Shown piece after piece: positions 32,336 to 42,990 of a stretch of DNA of 64,000 nucleotides. Under the pieces are notes generated by a model, which worked only from the letters and a program-made list of their open reading frames with translations, did not search any database and was not told the DNA's origin. How positions within the stretch are numbered: position 1 is the stretch's first letter; every line of letters starts with the position of its first letter. The DNA is from Mastigamoeba balamuthi. Its lineage: Eukaryota; Evosea; Mastigamoebida; Mastigamoebidae. A program made the translations under genes and the position numbers. The stretch is taken from positions 57,097 to 121,096 of the forward strand of contig CACRSC010001924.1 of NCBI GenBank assembly GCA_902651635.1, read 5' to 3'.

Positions 32336-33190
32336 GGGCTCAGGAGGGGGCGGTGCAGTGCGCCCGGTGGTCCTATGACTGCTGGGTGTGCGCTATTTGG
32401 CGGTTGCAGACACCCCGTCGCGAGATATTTGATTTCATTTCGCTGCAAACGCTGCGTGTCAGGTTCACCCGCCGGGCAGAGGGGGGATCGCACCACTGCC
32501 TGTCTCGGACACAGACGCCGCTGCACCGAGCCATCACACGCCCAGTGCGGGTCACTGGTGCTTGGGTCAATCTGCTGGTGCGGGTGCACTCAGCTGGTGA
32601 GAAGAGAACTGCTCTGGCAGTCTGTGTATGACCTGTCGTACTCCATTTCTTTGCTGTGACACCACAAAGGCATAGACCCAGCACATCCCGAGATCTCCAC
32701 ACAGCATTTCTGCCTTTGCATTGCCTACCACTGGGGCCCTGACCACAGTCGTCATAGACTGCAGCTCATTACCTTGATCATGAGTTCATTTGTTTTTGTC
32801 ACTATATTTGTACATCTGGCACACTAATATACAAGCACAGCACACTATACACATCCTGTGCACACCACATTCACGTGCTCACATGCACTCATCTGTCTTC
32901 AATCAATACACTAACAGAATGCCACAAAAGACAGCTCTTCTCATTTTCACTGACAAGCAGTGCAGATTGAAAGAAAATACTTGTAGAACAAGGGAAGAAG
33001 AAGAGATACCGACTTACTTTCACACATCTGATTCCTAATTTTATTGGAATCAGTTAATCAATTCCCAGTGAGTTGAATTGAGAGGTGTTCTAGAAAGTTA
33101 CCAATAAAGCAAACTCGTTCAGCCAACACTCATCCAATACTCGCAGAAGAACAGCACGGTTTATGACCCAGCTAGGTAGTCACAAACATT
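32336..33190. other. AT-rich intergenic region
   Basis: GC content drops sharply (especially 32780-33170) between the start of the coiled-coil gene and the left repeat of the retroelement. No reading frame of note, no tRNA, no repeat recognised. It should contain the coiled-coil gene promoter at its left end. Confidence 0.5.
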
Positions 33191-33491
33191 CAGGACAGTG
33201 GAGCAAGGTTGTTCAGATTGCCATTCCAGCATTGACTGTTATCCTTGAACGCAGCAGTGACAGTTCGGCCCTGCAGTGGCAGGCTGGTACAGAAGACCAC
33301 CCGCGCGCCCCTTGCCACTGCCGCAGCAGCAGATAAGCCGCCCCATTCCCTAACCTTAAGGATGATATTTTCGTTATATCGTCAATATCTTATGATTCAT
33401 GCCCTTGAACGTGGTGCCTGCACCCACCGCGGGGGGAGCAGAGGGCAACGCAGGACTTGGGGGGCCACTGTTCACAGGCGCCCCACGGGGA
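33191..33491 (+). repeat. Left terminal repeat of the retroelement (visible part)
   Basis: Same 301-bp sequence as 38389-38689, beginning CAGGACAGTGGAGC and running into the assembly gap. I saw no mismatch between the two copies. Confidence 0.9.
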
Positions 33492-33768
33492 NNNNNNNNN
33501 NNNNNNNNNNNNNNNNNNNNNNNNNNNNNNNNNNNNNNNNNNNNNNNNNNNNNNNNNNNNNNNNNNNNNNNNNNNNNNNNNNNNNNNNNNNNNNNNNNNN
33601 NNNNNNNNNNNNNNNNNNNNNNNNNNNNNNNNNNNNNNNNNNNNNNNNNNNNNNNNNNNNNNNNNNNNNNNNNNNNNNNNNNNNNNNNNNNNNNNNNNNN
33701 NNNNNNNNNNNNNNNNNNNNNNNNNNNNNNNNNNNNNNNNNNNNNNNNNNNNNNNNNNNNNNNNNNNN
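33492..33768. other. Assembly gap (277 N)
   Basis: Run of N inside the left end of the retroelement. Its true length is unknown. It hides the junction of the left repeat with gag. Confidence 0.99.
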
Positions 33769-34983
33769 GGCGACGCCGACCTGGATATCCGCCGGTTCCT
33801 CGACTCCGACGTTATTGAAGCCGCGAGCGCCCTCGCCGACCGCGGCGGTGCTCCCTTCCCGACGACGTTCGAAGAAGCTGTCTCTCTCCTCTTCGCAGTG
33901 ACTCGCCCCCCAGCTGGGCGCATGAACCTCATCGCAGCGTTCCTCCGCGGCCTGCTTTGGCGGCGTCCAGCCCGTCCTGGGGGCCGTGCCCTGACAGCAA
34001 GCCTCCTTTTGCACAACGCGCAGTTTCGGCGTGCGTGCAAGGTCGTGAACTTATCCCCGGACCACGCTGGCCCCTTCTACATTGACACGCTCGACACTGG
34101 GATACGGTCCCGCCTGCACGACTTCCTGGCCGTGAACCCCCCGGCCGTCACCCCATGGGAGACGATCTGCTCTGCTGCCCTCGATGTCGCGAACGGGCTC
34201 GACACAGCAGCAGACTACAGCATGCCCGATCCCCGCGACCATCTGCGGGCGCCGACTCGTACAGCCCCTATGCGCCCCGTACCCGTGTCTGCGCAGCGCC
34301 AGCGCTGTCTCACTGAGCGCCTCTGCTTCACCTGCCAGCAGCCCGGCCACACGTCCAAGGACTGTCCCGTGAAGGCCGAGCACCCGCGCTCCTTCACTCC
34401 GCCCCGCGCCCCCCCTCGTCCGGCCCCGGGTGCCCTCGGTCCCCCTGCCGGTGCACCGCCTGATCGACGGCCCCCGAGCACGCCGCAACCCTACCGTCAC
34501 CATCTCCCGTCGACGGTACCCCGAACTTCGACCCCAGTCGGCCCGCAGCGCCCGGCGGCTGCTGTCTCAACCGCTGCGGCATATCCTCAGCGTCCGCGGC
34601 GCGCGCCACAGCGCTTCTCACCGGACGTCCACGTCATCGCCCCGGCAGCCCCCCATGTCCTGGTCCCGCGGCTTCCCTCACGGCGTCCCCCATCGACGCG
34701 GCTTCCGCCCCAGACGGGGCCCTCGTCCAGGTCGTCACGTCTCCGGGACCTGCTGCTGAGGCCTACCAGGCAGCCAGCACACGCCTGGACTTCACCGCCA
34801 CGCTGGCGTCCGGTGCTCACGTGGCATGTCTCGCGGACACCGGCGCATTTTGCAGTATTGTGCGCCGCAGCTACGCATCTCAGCTTCCTGTTCCCACGTC
34901 CCCGTCTGCTTGTGCACATGTCTGCGTTGGCAACGGGCAACGAGTCGCCGTTCTCGGTGAGCTCTCTCTCCCGCTGCGCCTGA
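33769..34983 (+). CDS. Retroelement gag (5' part hidden by the gap)
   Basis: Gag-type open frame starting inside the N gap. The visible part has a helical region typical of capsid-like proteins, then a single zinc knuckle CFTCQQPGHTSKDC, then a Pro/Arg-rich tail. It overlaps the following pol frame by about 160 bp in another frame, an arrangement for which this family is known to use translational frameshifting. Open over its sequenced length. Confidence 0.85.
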   Translation, partial: GDADLDIRRFLDSDVIEAASALADRGGAPFPTTFEEAVSLLFAVTRPPAGRMNLIAAFLRGLLWRRPARPGGRALTASLLLHNAQFRRACKVVNLSPDHAGPFYIDTLDTGIRSRLHDFLAVNPPAVTPWETICSAALDVANGLDTAADYSMPDPRDHLRAPTRTAPMRPVPVSAQRQRCLTERLCFTCQQPGHTSKDCPVKAEHPRSFTPPRAPPRPAPGALGPPAGAPPDRRPPSTPQPYRHHLPSTVPRTSTPVGPQRPAAAVSTAAAYPQRPRRAPQRFSPDVHVIAPAAPHVLVPRLPSRRPPSTRLPPQTGPSSRSSRLRDLLLRPTRQPAHAWTSPPRWRPVLTWHVSRTPAHFAVLCAAATHLSFLFPRPRLLVHMSALATGNESPFSVSSLSRCA

Positions 34984-37900
34984 CGCCTGATGCACCGCTG
35001 CGCCCCTGCCGTCTTCTTGTCACCGACACCGTCCCCGTTGGCGACTTCATCCTTGTGGGGTTGCCCGACCTCTACGGCTTCCTCATCGACCTACGCGTGC
35101 ATCCGCCTGCGCTGGTTTTTCAGCAGCCACCCACGTCCGACCTCAGCTCTGATCCCGTCGACCTGCCCGATGTGGCCCTCCTCCGCAACCCGACCGATGA
35201 CACACCAGACGAATTGACCAGCGCCATCGTTCTTGGTCCCCGTCTCAACCACGAGCAGTGTCGTCGCCTCCGACTCGTCCTGCGCTCCCATGCCGCAGCA
35301 TTCTCGCCGATTGATGATCGCCCATCGTCAGCCTTCGTCCCGCTGTGCCTTCACCTGCGTCCTGGTGCCCGGCCATCCTATCAGCAGCCCCGCCGACTCT
35401 TTGGTCCTCGTGCAGAGTTTGCCCGTACCGAGCTCGACCAGATGCTGTCCCTCCACGTCTTCGAGCCCAGTGCCTCCCCATGGGCCGCGCCCATTCACGT
35501 CGCAATGAAGAAGAACGGCAAGTTCCGCCTGTGCATGGACTACACGCTAACGAATCGTGCCGTCGAGCCGGATGCCTATCCCAACAAGGACCCACGCGAG
35601 CTCTTCGATTTCCTTGCGGGAAAACCATGGTTTGGCATCGTTGACTTGTCCTACGGCTTTTATCAAGTTCCCCTTGCCCCTGACTCCCGCGAGATCCTCG
35701 CCTTCACCACGCCCTGGGGCCTGTTCCAGCCCACCCGGCTGATGTTCGGCGTGAACAACGGCCCCCCGCACTTCCAGCGCTGCATGGACAGCTTCCTGCG
35801 CGACCTCTACGACTACTGGCGTAGTTTCGTCGACGACTGCATCTGCGCTGCATCCACGTTCGAGGACTTCCTGCACGCCGTCGAGCAGTTCCTTTCAAAG
35901 TGCATCGCCACGAACACGCACTGCAACGCCGCCAAGTCGTCCTTCAGCATGGACTACCTGCGCTGCCTTGGGCGCATTGTTGGCCCCGACACGATCTCCA
36001 ACGACCCCGAGCGCCTCGAGCCACTCCGTCGCGCAGCTGCGCCGTCCTCCAGGCCTGAGCTACGCAGTTTCCTCGGCCTGGCCCAGTACTTCAGCGACTT
36101 CGTCCCACGCCTCTCCGATCGGGCACGCACTCTCCGAGCCCTGTGCGATCCCCGCACTCCCTTCACTTGGTCGCCGGCAGCCAATTCCGCATTCGAGGAT
36201 GTTCGTAGTGCCATCGTCTCCAACCTCGTCCTCGACCAGGTGATTCCCGGTGCTACCGTTATACTATGGCCAGATGCCAGCGACCATGGTATTGGAGGGG
36301 CCCTGCTGCAAGTTCGCCCCGCCACTGGCGAGCTCGGCATTCTGTCCTTCTTCTCGCGCTCTCTCTCCTCGGCGCAGCGCCAATACTCCACCATAGAGAA
36401 GGAGTGCCTGGCGATCGTCTACTGTGTCTCGCGTGGGCGCGACCTGATCCAGGGCCCCCTCATCATCCAGCCCGATCACAGCAATCTGCAGTTCCTTCAC
36501 TCCAGCTCAAACCAACGCGTCCAGCGTTGGCGACTCTTCCTGAACGACTTCCAGTATACTGTCGTCTGGCGAAGGGGCGAGGATAACTGCATCGCGGACT
36601 TTCTCAGTCGTGCCCTCCCCAGCCCCCATAGGGACACAGCCAACGTGGTGTTCACAGTGGGCCCTTCTCAGGTTGCCGTCCAGACGACCCCCACTGATAA
36701 CACAACCAACAACCGGGCCTCCGACCCCCTGGGCATCCTCAGCGGCCCGCTGGGCTCACAAGTGGCCAAGTCAGCGCACGATCCCCTCCCCGACGACTCC
36801 ATCTCCCTTCAGAAGAGACCCTCCACCGAGTTCATCGACCGCGCATGGGCAGCAGCGCACGAGCACCCCCTGTCCGGTCACGGTGGCTTGCGCGCAACGA
36901 TGGCCCGCATCACCGCAGTTATCCGCTGGCCCGGTCTCGCCGATGACGTTCGTGCACGGCAGGCCCGGTGCCCCACGTGCCAAAAGCTCCGTGCCCGCCC
37001 ACCGTCGCCAGCTACTCTGGCATCTACCCGTGCAAGTGCCCCTTTCCAGTCCGTTTTTGTCGATTTCCTCGGCCCCCTTCCCGAGTCTGGCGGTTATCAT
37101 CATATCCTCGTCATGATCGACCGATTCAGCCATTGGATTGTGCTGGTGCCGACCCGCTCGACCACTGCCGCCGAGACGGTTGACGCCCTCTTCCAACACT
37201 GGATCTGCCAGCACGGCTGCATGGCCCTGCTGACTAGTGATGGTGGCTCGGCCTTCACCAGCCGGCTCATGAGCGACACCCTCGATCTGCTGCACGTCCA
37301 GCACCACGTCAGTGCACCACATCACCCTGAAGGTCATGGGGCAGTGGAAGTTGCCAACTACGCGGTCGCTCAGACCCTGAGGGCCCTGACACGCTCCGAG
37401 AACTCCTGGCATCGCCTCACTGGGGCGGTTGCATTTGCCCTCAACACCACCCCTTCACGCATCCTCGACGGACTGTCCCCGTTCATCGTCACCCATGGCT
37501 TTTCCCCACGACTTCCCATGCACGTCTTGCTGGCCCGCCTCCCAGACGACACCGACTCCGATGCAGTTGCCTTCTCTGCTAACCTTGAGCGGCGCATGTC
37601 CGAGATCGTGGGCATCGTTCGCACTGCCCACGATCGCGCTCACGACGAATACGCACGGGCGGCCAAGGCCCGGGCACATGGGCGCACGTCCTTTAACGTT
37701 GGTGACCTCGTCCTCGTCCATGGCCCACGGACAGACAAGCTCGACCTCGAATGGAAGGGGCCCCTCCGGGTGGTGGAGTGCGAGTCCCCGACAATGTATG
37801 TCCTCGGCAGCCTCATCGACAACACCACAACCCGTGCTCCCGCCAGTCGCCTGCACGCGTTCGTCGCAGGGGACCTCACTGTGGACCAGCTGCGGGCCGA

Positions 37901-38144
37901 AGCCTGTCCGCACGGTGAATTCCTCGTGGACCGCGTTTTTGCCCACGAGTTCGACGACGATGGTGTCTGCTGGCTCGAGATCCGCGCTGTCGGCCAGCGC
38001 CATTCCGAGGCAAATTCCTGGGTCGCGTGGCCCGACTGCCGCTACGCCCCAGCAGTCCGCGACTATGCCTCCCAGCAAGGCCTCCACCTCACGAAGGCGG
38101 GCAGGGAGTCGCGCACACGCAAAGCTCGTACCCCCCGCCGCTGA
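34821..38144 (+). CDS. Retroelement pol (protease, RT, RNase H, integrase, chromodomain-like tail)
   Basis: Pol-type open frame of about 1,100 codons. In order: aspartic protease (CLADTGAFCSIV), reverse transcriptase with the palm region (FVDDCICA), RNase H (WPDASDHGIGGAL and TIEKECLAI), integrase with an HHCC zinc region and a DDE core (VDFLGPLPESGGYHH and SDGGSAFTS), and a tail with GDLVLVHGP and a chromodomain-like WLEIRAV...W pattern. Domain order gives the Ty3/gypsy assignment; the tail suggests chromoviruses. Open throughout. Confidence 0.93.
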   Translation: MACLADTGAFCSIVRRSYASQLPVPTSPSACAHVCVGNGQRVAVLGELSLPLRLTPDAPLRPCRLLVTDTVPVGDFILVGLPDLYGFLIDLRVHPPALVFQQPPTSDLSSDPVDLPDVALLRNPTDDTPDELTSAIVLGPRLNHEQCRRLRLVLRSHAAAFSPIDDRPSSAFVPLCLHLRPGARPSYQQPRRLFGPRAEFARTELDQMLSLHVFEPSASPWAAPIHVAMKKNGKFRLCMDYTLTNRAVEPDAYPNKDPRELFDFLAGKPWFGIVDLSYGFYQVPLAPDSREILAFTTPWGLFQPTRLMFGVNNGPPHFQRCMDSFLRDLYDYWRSFVDDCICAASTFEDFLHAVEQFLSKCIATNTHCNAAKSSFSMDYLRCLGRIVGPDTISNDPERLEPLRRAAAPSSRPELRSFLGLAQYFSDFVPRLSDRARTLRALCDPRTPFTWSPAANSAFEDVRSAIVSNLVLDQVIPGATVILWPDASDHGIGGALLQVRPATGELGILSFFSRSLSSAQRQYSTIEKECLAIVYCVSRGRDLIQGPLIIQPDHSNLQFLHSSSNQRVQRWRLFLNDFQYTVVWRRGEDNCIADFLSRALPSPHRDTANVVFTVGPSQVAVQTTPTDNTTNNRASDPLGILSGPLGSQVAKSAHDPLPDDSISLQKRPSTEFIDRAWAAAHEHPLSGHGGLRATMARITAVIRWPGLADDVRARQARCPTCQKLRARPPSPATLASTRASAPFQSVFVDFLGPLPESGGYHHILVMIDRFSHWIVLVPTRSTTAAETVDALFQHWICQHGCMALLTSDGGSAFTSRLMSDTLDLLHVQHHVSAPHHPEGHGAVEVANYAVAQTLRALTRSENSWHRLTGAVAFALNTTPSRILDGLSPFIVTHGFSPRLPMHVLLARLPDDTDSDAVAFSANLERRMSEIVGIVRTAHDRAHDEYARAAKARAHGRTSFNVGDLVLVHGPRTDKLDLEWKGPLRVVECESPTMYVLGSLIDNTTTRAPASRLHAFVAGDLTVDQLRAEACPHGEFLVDRVFAHEFDDDGVCWLEIRAVGQRHSEANSWVAWPDCRYAPAVRDYASQQGLHLTKAGRESRTRKARTPRR

Positions 38145-38268
38145 CGTCACACCTTCGGCACCACCCCCACCTCACCAAGCACTCAAGAGGAACGGAACCC
38201 TTAGAGTGGGGTAGTGTCGGGATATCAGCCCTGATACTCCAGATATCCCTCCCCTGGAGATTCCCTCA

Positions 38269-38305
38269 GGCGGTTGATGGCGTGGCATTGACGCCATCAA
38301 CCGCC
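38269..38305. repeat. Perfect 15-bp inverted repeat (hairpin) near the right terminal repeat
   Basis: GGCGGTTGATGGCGT and its exact reverse complement are separated by 7 bp, between the pol stop and the right terminal repeat. It would fold into a strong hairpin in RNA. A purine-rich tract ending GAGTGGGGTAG just upstream (about 38205-38215), followed by TGTCGGG, could mark the polypurine tract and LTR edge, in which case the hairpin lies inside the LTR. Confidence 0.8.
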
Positions 38306-38388
38306 AACACCCGAATGACCTCCCCCCGGCACTCACAGCAGAATCATAACAAAGCTCCCGTCCCACCACACAAAGGCCTATATCACCA

Positions 38389-38689
38389 CAGGACAGTGGA
38401 GCAAGGTTGTTCAGATTGCCATTCCAGCATTGACTGTTATCCTTGAACGCAGCAGTGACAGTTCGGCCCTGCAGTGGCAGGCTGGTACAGAAGACCACCC
38501 GCGCGCCCCTTGCCACTGCCGCAGCAGCAGATAAGCCGCCCCATTCCCTAACCTTAAGGATGATATTTTCGTTATATCGTCAATATCTTATGATTCATGC
38601 CCTTGAACGTGGTGCCTGCACCCACCGCGGGGGGAGCAGAGGGCAACGCAGGACTTGGGGGGCCACTGTTCACAGGCGCCCCACGGGGA
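38389..38689 (+). repeat. Right terminal repeat of the retroelement (matched part)
   Basis: Copy of 33191-33491, identical by eye over 301 bp. The LTR may begin further left, near 38216. Confidence 0.9.
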
Positions 38690-38833
38690 CGGGGGGCCCC
38701 GAATCTTCTCGAAGATAAAACTGAGAAAGATATGAGAAAGCGGTTAGGCCGCTTGCGTCAGCGATGAGCAAATCTGGCTTATTGCGACCCACCACCAGCG
38801 CAGCAGCAGCAGCAGCAGCTTTCCAACGACGCC

Positions 38834-39975
38834 ATGGACCGGCCCCCGACGCCGTGCCCGCTGCGCCCGCCGCCGCCCGAGGACGTGGTCGCGGACTCGC
38901 CGGCCGAAGACGACGGAGACCCGACGGAACCGACGTCGCGGCTGTACAGGCCCCGCAAGCGGCCCTCGCGCGCGGCCTCGCCCAGCGCCGGCGCCCGTGG
39001 GCAGCGCCGCGCCAGCGGCCTCGACACCATCGCCATGGCCATGAGCGGCTCCACGTGCAGCGCCGCAGCCGCCGCGCGCCTCGACGAGCTGCTGGCCCGC
39101 CGCGAGACAAAGGCACGCCGCGATTTCCCCGATCCGGATCGCTATTTTCGGGAGTGGATTCGTGGATTCGCGGATTTTTTGCTTGCCCGAATCGGGCATT
39201 TTTGGATTCATCTTCTTCACGGAAAAACTGCCAAATGCGTGCACCTTTGGGGGAAAATCAACTGATTTTTCTCGAAGCGCAGCGGGCGCTGCTGCACGAG
39301 GTCGTGCGCAACGGGGTCTTCCCGATGTACGAGCACATTGCGCGGCACTACGAGCCGGCGGACCACGTGGCCGCGTTCCACCTGGCCGTGCGCATCGGCC
39401 GCGGCGACTTTGCGCTGCGCGTCCTGGCGGCCTCGGGCTGCGAGCCCGCCGTCGCCCGCCCCGAGCTCGTGACGTCGGCCGCCATGTCGTCGTCGGTCGA
39501 CATTCTCGAGCGCTTCGCCCGCACGTGGTCGCTGGGCCCCGCCGACGTCTCCCCGGGCGCGCCCGCCGAGGCGCTGGGCAAGTTTGTCGAGGGCTGCGCC
39601 ATCGACGCCGTCGCCGTCGTCGTCAAGCGCTTTGTCGCCGCCGAGCCGCCCGTCGACGCCCCGCACGTCGACGCCGCCGTGGGCTACGCCGTCGGCTCGA
39701 ACCTGCTGCTGGGCGCCTCGCACCTGCGCGAGCTGGCCGCCGGCGTCGTCCTCAACGCGGGCCTCGCCGGCGGTGACGTGGCGCTCCGCAGGGCGCGGGC
39801 CGCGCGCTTTGTCAAGAGCGTCGTCGAGGGCGCCGTCTTCGCGGGCAAGACGCTGGCCGTGGCCGAGCTCACCAGCGCCGTCGTCGGTGGCGTCGGCGTC
39901 GGCGTCGGCGCGGGCGTCGCTGCTGCTGGCGTGGGCTGCGCGCGTGCGGTGGTGGCGACTGACGACGACGACTGA
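38834..39975 (+). CDS. Orphan helical protein A (tandem paralogue of the next gene)
   Basis: Two exons, 38834-39112 and 39283-39975, join in phase to 323 residues using a GC-AG intron (AAAG|GCACGC to GCGCAG). The N-terminus (MDRPPTPCPLRPPPPEDVVA) is Pro-rich and disordered. The rest is helical, with LLHEVVRNGVFPMYEHIARH followed by further helix pairs and a run ending KSVVEGAVFAGKTLAVAEL. The next gene has LLREVVRVGVFEMLRHVWAR and VVEGAIHAGRTLVVEQLV at matching places, so the two are tandem duplicates. The low-GC intron contains echoing GGATTC repeats. No known domain recognised; repeated helix pairs hint at an ankyrin- or ARM-like solenoid. Alternative exon-1 ends exist, such as C|GTGGATT near 39173. 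Confidence 0.7.
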
Positions 39976-40334
39976 CTCTGGCTGACTGGCTGACTGGCTG
40001 ACTGGCTGGCTGGCTTGTGGCCTGTGACTTGATGGTTTGTGTGTCTGTGTTTTGTGTCCCCCGCCCTTGTGGCTTTGCGGAATGTACAGAGAGCTAAGCT
40101 AGCTTATGCAACGTAATACTACTACCAGCCCCCCGGTGGCTCTGTATCGCTTGTCTTGCTCTGCCTCGCTCTGCCCTCCTCCGTGACTCACCACCCATCC
40201 ATTCATTCATTCACTGCCGCTCCACACTCCACTCAGTTCCGCATCAACAATCTCCATGAAAATCTGCGCAGATTTGCCCCTGCGGCGGAGATTCCAGGGC
40301 GCTGAAAACCGAATGCTGCGGCGCCGCAGAGCCG
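39976..40334. repeat. Spacer with CTGA/CTGG tetranucleotide run
   Basis: Immediately after the stop of gene A comes a run of CTGACTGG-type tetramers (about 39976-40018). Near 40195 there is a short CATTCATT run. Nothing else is seen in this 359-bp spacer, which must hold the promoter of gene B. Confidence 0.6.
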
Positions 40335-42057
40335 ATGCGCCGCCACGCAACCCCGCCGTCCCCCTCCCCCGCCCAGCCGCTGCCCCCCTCCCCGCTGCCC
40401 CACGCGCCCTCCCGCCGCGCCCCCGCGGCCCCGCAGCGCCTGCACGACCTCTCGCTGGCGCTCCTCGACGACGCCGACGCCCCCGCCCCGGTGCCACGTC
40501 ATCATGACGACGTCGCGGCGGAGGCGCGGCACGAGGAGCGGTTTGTGGCGAGGCTGAGCGCGACGGAGACGATCGCGGCGCTGGTGACGGCGGCGACGTC
40601 GCCGGTGACACGTGTGCACGCGGAGCGGCGGCTGGAGGCGCTGGTGGCCGCGGGGCCGACGCGGGACGCGCTGCTGCGCGAGGTCGTGCGCGTGGGCGTC
40701 TTCGAGATGCTGCGGCACGTCTGGGCGCGCTACGACGCCCGCGAGCTGGCCTCTGCGCTGCTGCTCGCCCTGCGCCTGGGCAGGTCCTCCCTCGCCCGCC
40801 GCATGCTCCTCGAGGACGCTGTGCGCCCCCTGCCTGTCCCTCCCCCTCTGGCGTCTCTGTCTCTCTGCCCCTCTCTGTGCCTCTCTGGTGTGCGCTTTTT
40901 CCTGCTGTTCTGTGCTTGTTCTTGTGCGATTTGATGCGCGCCCGTGGGGCCTGCTGCTGGCGATGCGTGATGGGGGGGCCCACTCCCACTGCGGTGGTGC
41001 CGCTCTGTGAAGTTCCAGTGCCGCAGGTGGGGGTGGGGGGTGGGTGTCTCTTTTCTGTGTTCTGCGGGCGCTTCTTTTTCCCTGTGCTGCTGTTGTTGCG
41101 GGCACTGCACTGCAAAGGTTGTCTGTGCCTCCCCCTGTGCGCTCTTCCGAGGCCTTCTGGCGCGTGCTAGCCATTTGTGGTGGTCCTTGTGCGCCCCTGC
41201 CTGTGATCGCCCGTTACATCTGTGCGGTAGTCCTCTTGGCGCTCCTCCAAGGGCAGCGCAGTCTTTTCTTCTGCTATGTGCGTGCATCCGCTCTCGTGAA
41301 CCGCTGTTGCTACGGACGGTCTGGCTTGCTTGCGTGGGGAGTAAGGGCAGTCCTGTGGCCCCTCTGCTCTGTGTGGCACTGTGGGTTCCTCATCTCTTGT
41401 GTTCCCGTGGTCTCAATTGATGCGGCCCTGCTGTCCCTCGGCCGCGAGCTCACCAGAGTCCCCTCCCCTCTGTGCCGTGCGCACGTGCAGCAGCGGAGCC
41501 GGCAGGGCGGCGTTGCCGGCGGGCTGTCAGTGCACGAGTACGTGGGCGCCTCGCTGCGCGCCGAGGCCCTCGAGGCCGCCGCTGCCTCGCGCGACCTCCC
41601 GCTGCTCCGCGAGGTCGTCGACCGCTGGCGCCTCGGGCCCTGCGACGTCGCCACCGACGCCTGCGCCCGCGAGCTCCGCGACTACGTCGAGCGCGCCTCT
41701 GCCGACGGCGTCGCCTTCGTCGTCGCCCGCCTCGTCCTCTGCGGCGCCGCCCCGCGCTCGCCGGCCACTGCCGCGCGCCTCGCGTCGGTCGGCTTCTCTG
41801 TCGGCGCCAACGCCGGCCTCGACGAGTCCTGCGTCCGCGCCGCCATCGACAGCGCCAGGCTCCACGCGACGCTGCCCGGCGACGGCGACGGCGACGCTGC
41901 GATGCGCAAGGAGCTCTCGGAGCGCTTCGCGAGGGCCGTCGTCGAGGGCGCCATACACGCGGGGCGCACGCTCGTCGTCGAGCAGCTGGTCGAGCAGGGG
42001 CACGTTGACGACTGCGCAGCGGGGGCCAAGTCGCCAGGCAGCGGCCCCTGCGCCTGA
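40335..42057 (+). CDS. Orphan helical protein B (tandem paralogue of gene A)
   Basis: Exons 40335-40820 and 41491-42057 join in phase to 350 residues across a 670-nt pyrimidine-rich intron (GCT|GTGCGC to GTGCAG). After a Pro-rich N-terminus, helices read HAERRLEALVAAGPTRDALL, EVVRVGVFEMLRHVWARYDA and LASALLLALRLGRSSLARRM; exon 2 continues with DLPLLREVVDRWRLGPCDVA, VAFVVARLVLCGAAPRSPAT and VVEGAIHAGRTLVVEQLVEQ. The same order and spacing occur in gene A, including the Cys/Ala-rich VGANAGL / VGSNLLL segment. About 360 bp separate the two genes, which lie in the same direction. No known domain; function unknown. Confidence 0.78.
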
Positions 42058-42990
42058 CCGCGCCCAGGTAGGAGGAGGGGAGGAGCTCTGCGCTTCGCTC
42101 GTATCGCTGGCGGGCCTGTGCGGGCCTTACCCCTCCCACCCCACCGCGTCGTGTGCGCAACCGCACGCGAGCGGGTGTAGTCAAGAACTTGTCTGCAGGA
42201 GTGCTGAAGTGGATTTCGCTAACAGAGAGCTCCTGTGGCTGCCACGTGCGTTGCAGAGAAGGTTCCGTCACAGGCTTCCACTTTGCTTGCACTTCGCACT
42301 CAGCAGAAGTACAGCGGGCGTGCCGGCTCCCAGCGGCGCCTGCCGCCCGGCAGAGGGCGCTGGGGGGCGAGGGGTGGTGCTGGTGCCGCGGGGAGGCGCG
42401 GTTGGGAGGTGCGCAAGGGCTCGCGGGGGCTGCAGCACTGCACAGCCTGCAGCGCACGCAGAGGGGTTTTTCGCTGCTTTTTCCGAATGTTCAGTTCGGG
42501 TGCCGTTCACTGTTGCACTGCCGCTTAGGGCATGTGCATTAATGTGCTTACCCCTTCTGTGCCACGCCCGGCTTGCCTGGGGTGAATGGGGGGCTTGTGC
42601 ACAGCCCGCCCCCGCGGCAGCAGGAGGAGGAGCTGCGAGCGAGGCGCTGCCCTGCCGATCGGGTGGGCTCCGACGCGGCGGTTCTACAAACGCGAGGAAA
42701 AGTCCTCATAGCAACACCCCGAATATGGTGTAGGATGACGTCAGTGCCTCGTCATCGGCTCAAAAGGGGACGAGATATCTGCCCTTGACGAAACGCGGGT
42801 CCATTCAGAGACGGGAGGAGCACAAATTAAAAAAGCAGCAAAAACAGCCCAGCGGGGGTTAAAAGTGTGGATCATCTCATACACCCCACCCCGCACCCCT
42901 CCCGGGCCCCCCCCACGCACCGCCTAAACGGGTTCCGCAATCCCCGCTTGCCCGGCACCCCCCCCCCAGCCTCCCTCCCCAGCCCCCGCG
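42058..42990. other. Intergenic region
   Basis: About 930 bp between gene B and gene C. GC-rich with homopolymer C runs near 42950-42975 and A runs near 42830-42850. A TGACGTCA palindrome sits at about 42734. No reading frame I would defend. Confidence 0.4.

Larger units (their letters stand above)
33191..38689 (+). mobile_element. Ty3/gypsy-type LTR retrotransposon
   Basis: Fossil or recent LTR retroelement of the Ty3/gypsy group, perhaps a chromovirus. Order of parts: left terminal repeat, assembly gap, gag with a CCHC knuckle, protease, reverse transcriptase, RNase H, integrase and a chromodomain-like tail, then right terminal repeat. Reverse transcriptase before integrase is the Ty3/gypsy order. 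The matched terminal repeats I can see (33191-33491 and 38389-38689, 301 bp) look identical by eye, so insertion is very recent. The outer limits are uncertain because one side borders the N gap and I see no target-site duplication. Apart from the gap the element looks largely whole. It lies about 145 bp upstream of the start codon of the next gene. Confidence 0.93.

Noticed and set aside
38443-38718. Open frame of about 90 codons inside the retroelement terminal repeat (also at 33245)
   Set aside because: Present only because both repeat copies are identical; no protein-like features.
39976-40018. Regulatory array in the CTGA/CTGG run
   Set aside because: A short tetranucleotide microsatellite; nothing suggests protein binding.
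42734-42742. cAMP-response-type TGACGTCA element
   Set aside because: A single 8-mer in 930 bp of GC-rich spacer is weak evidence, and such factors are not established for this organism.
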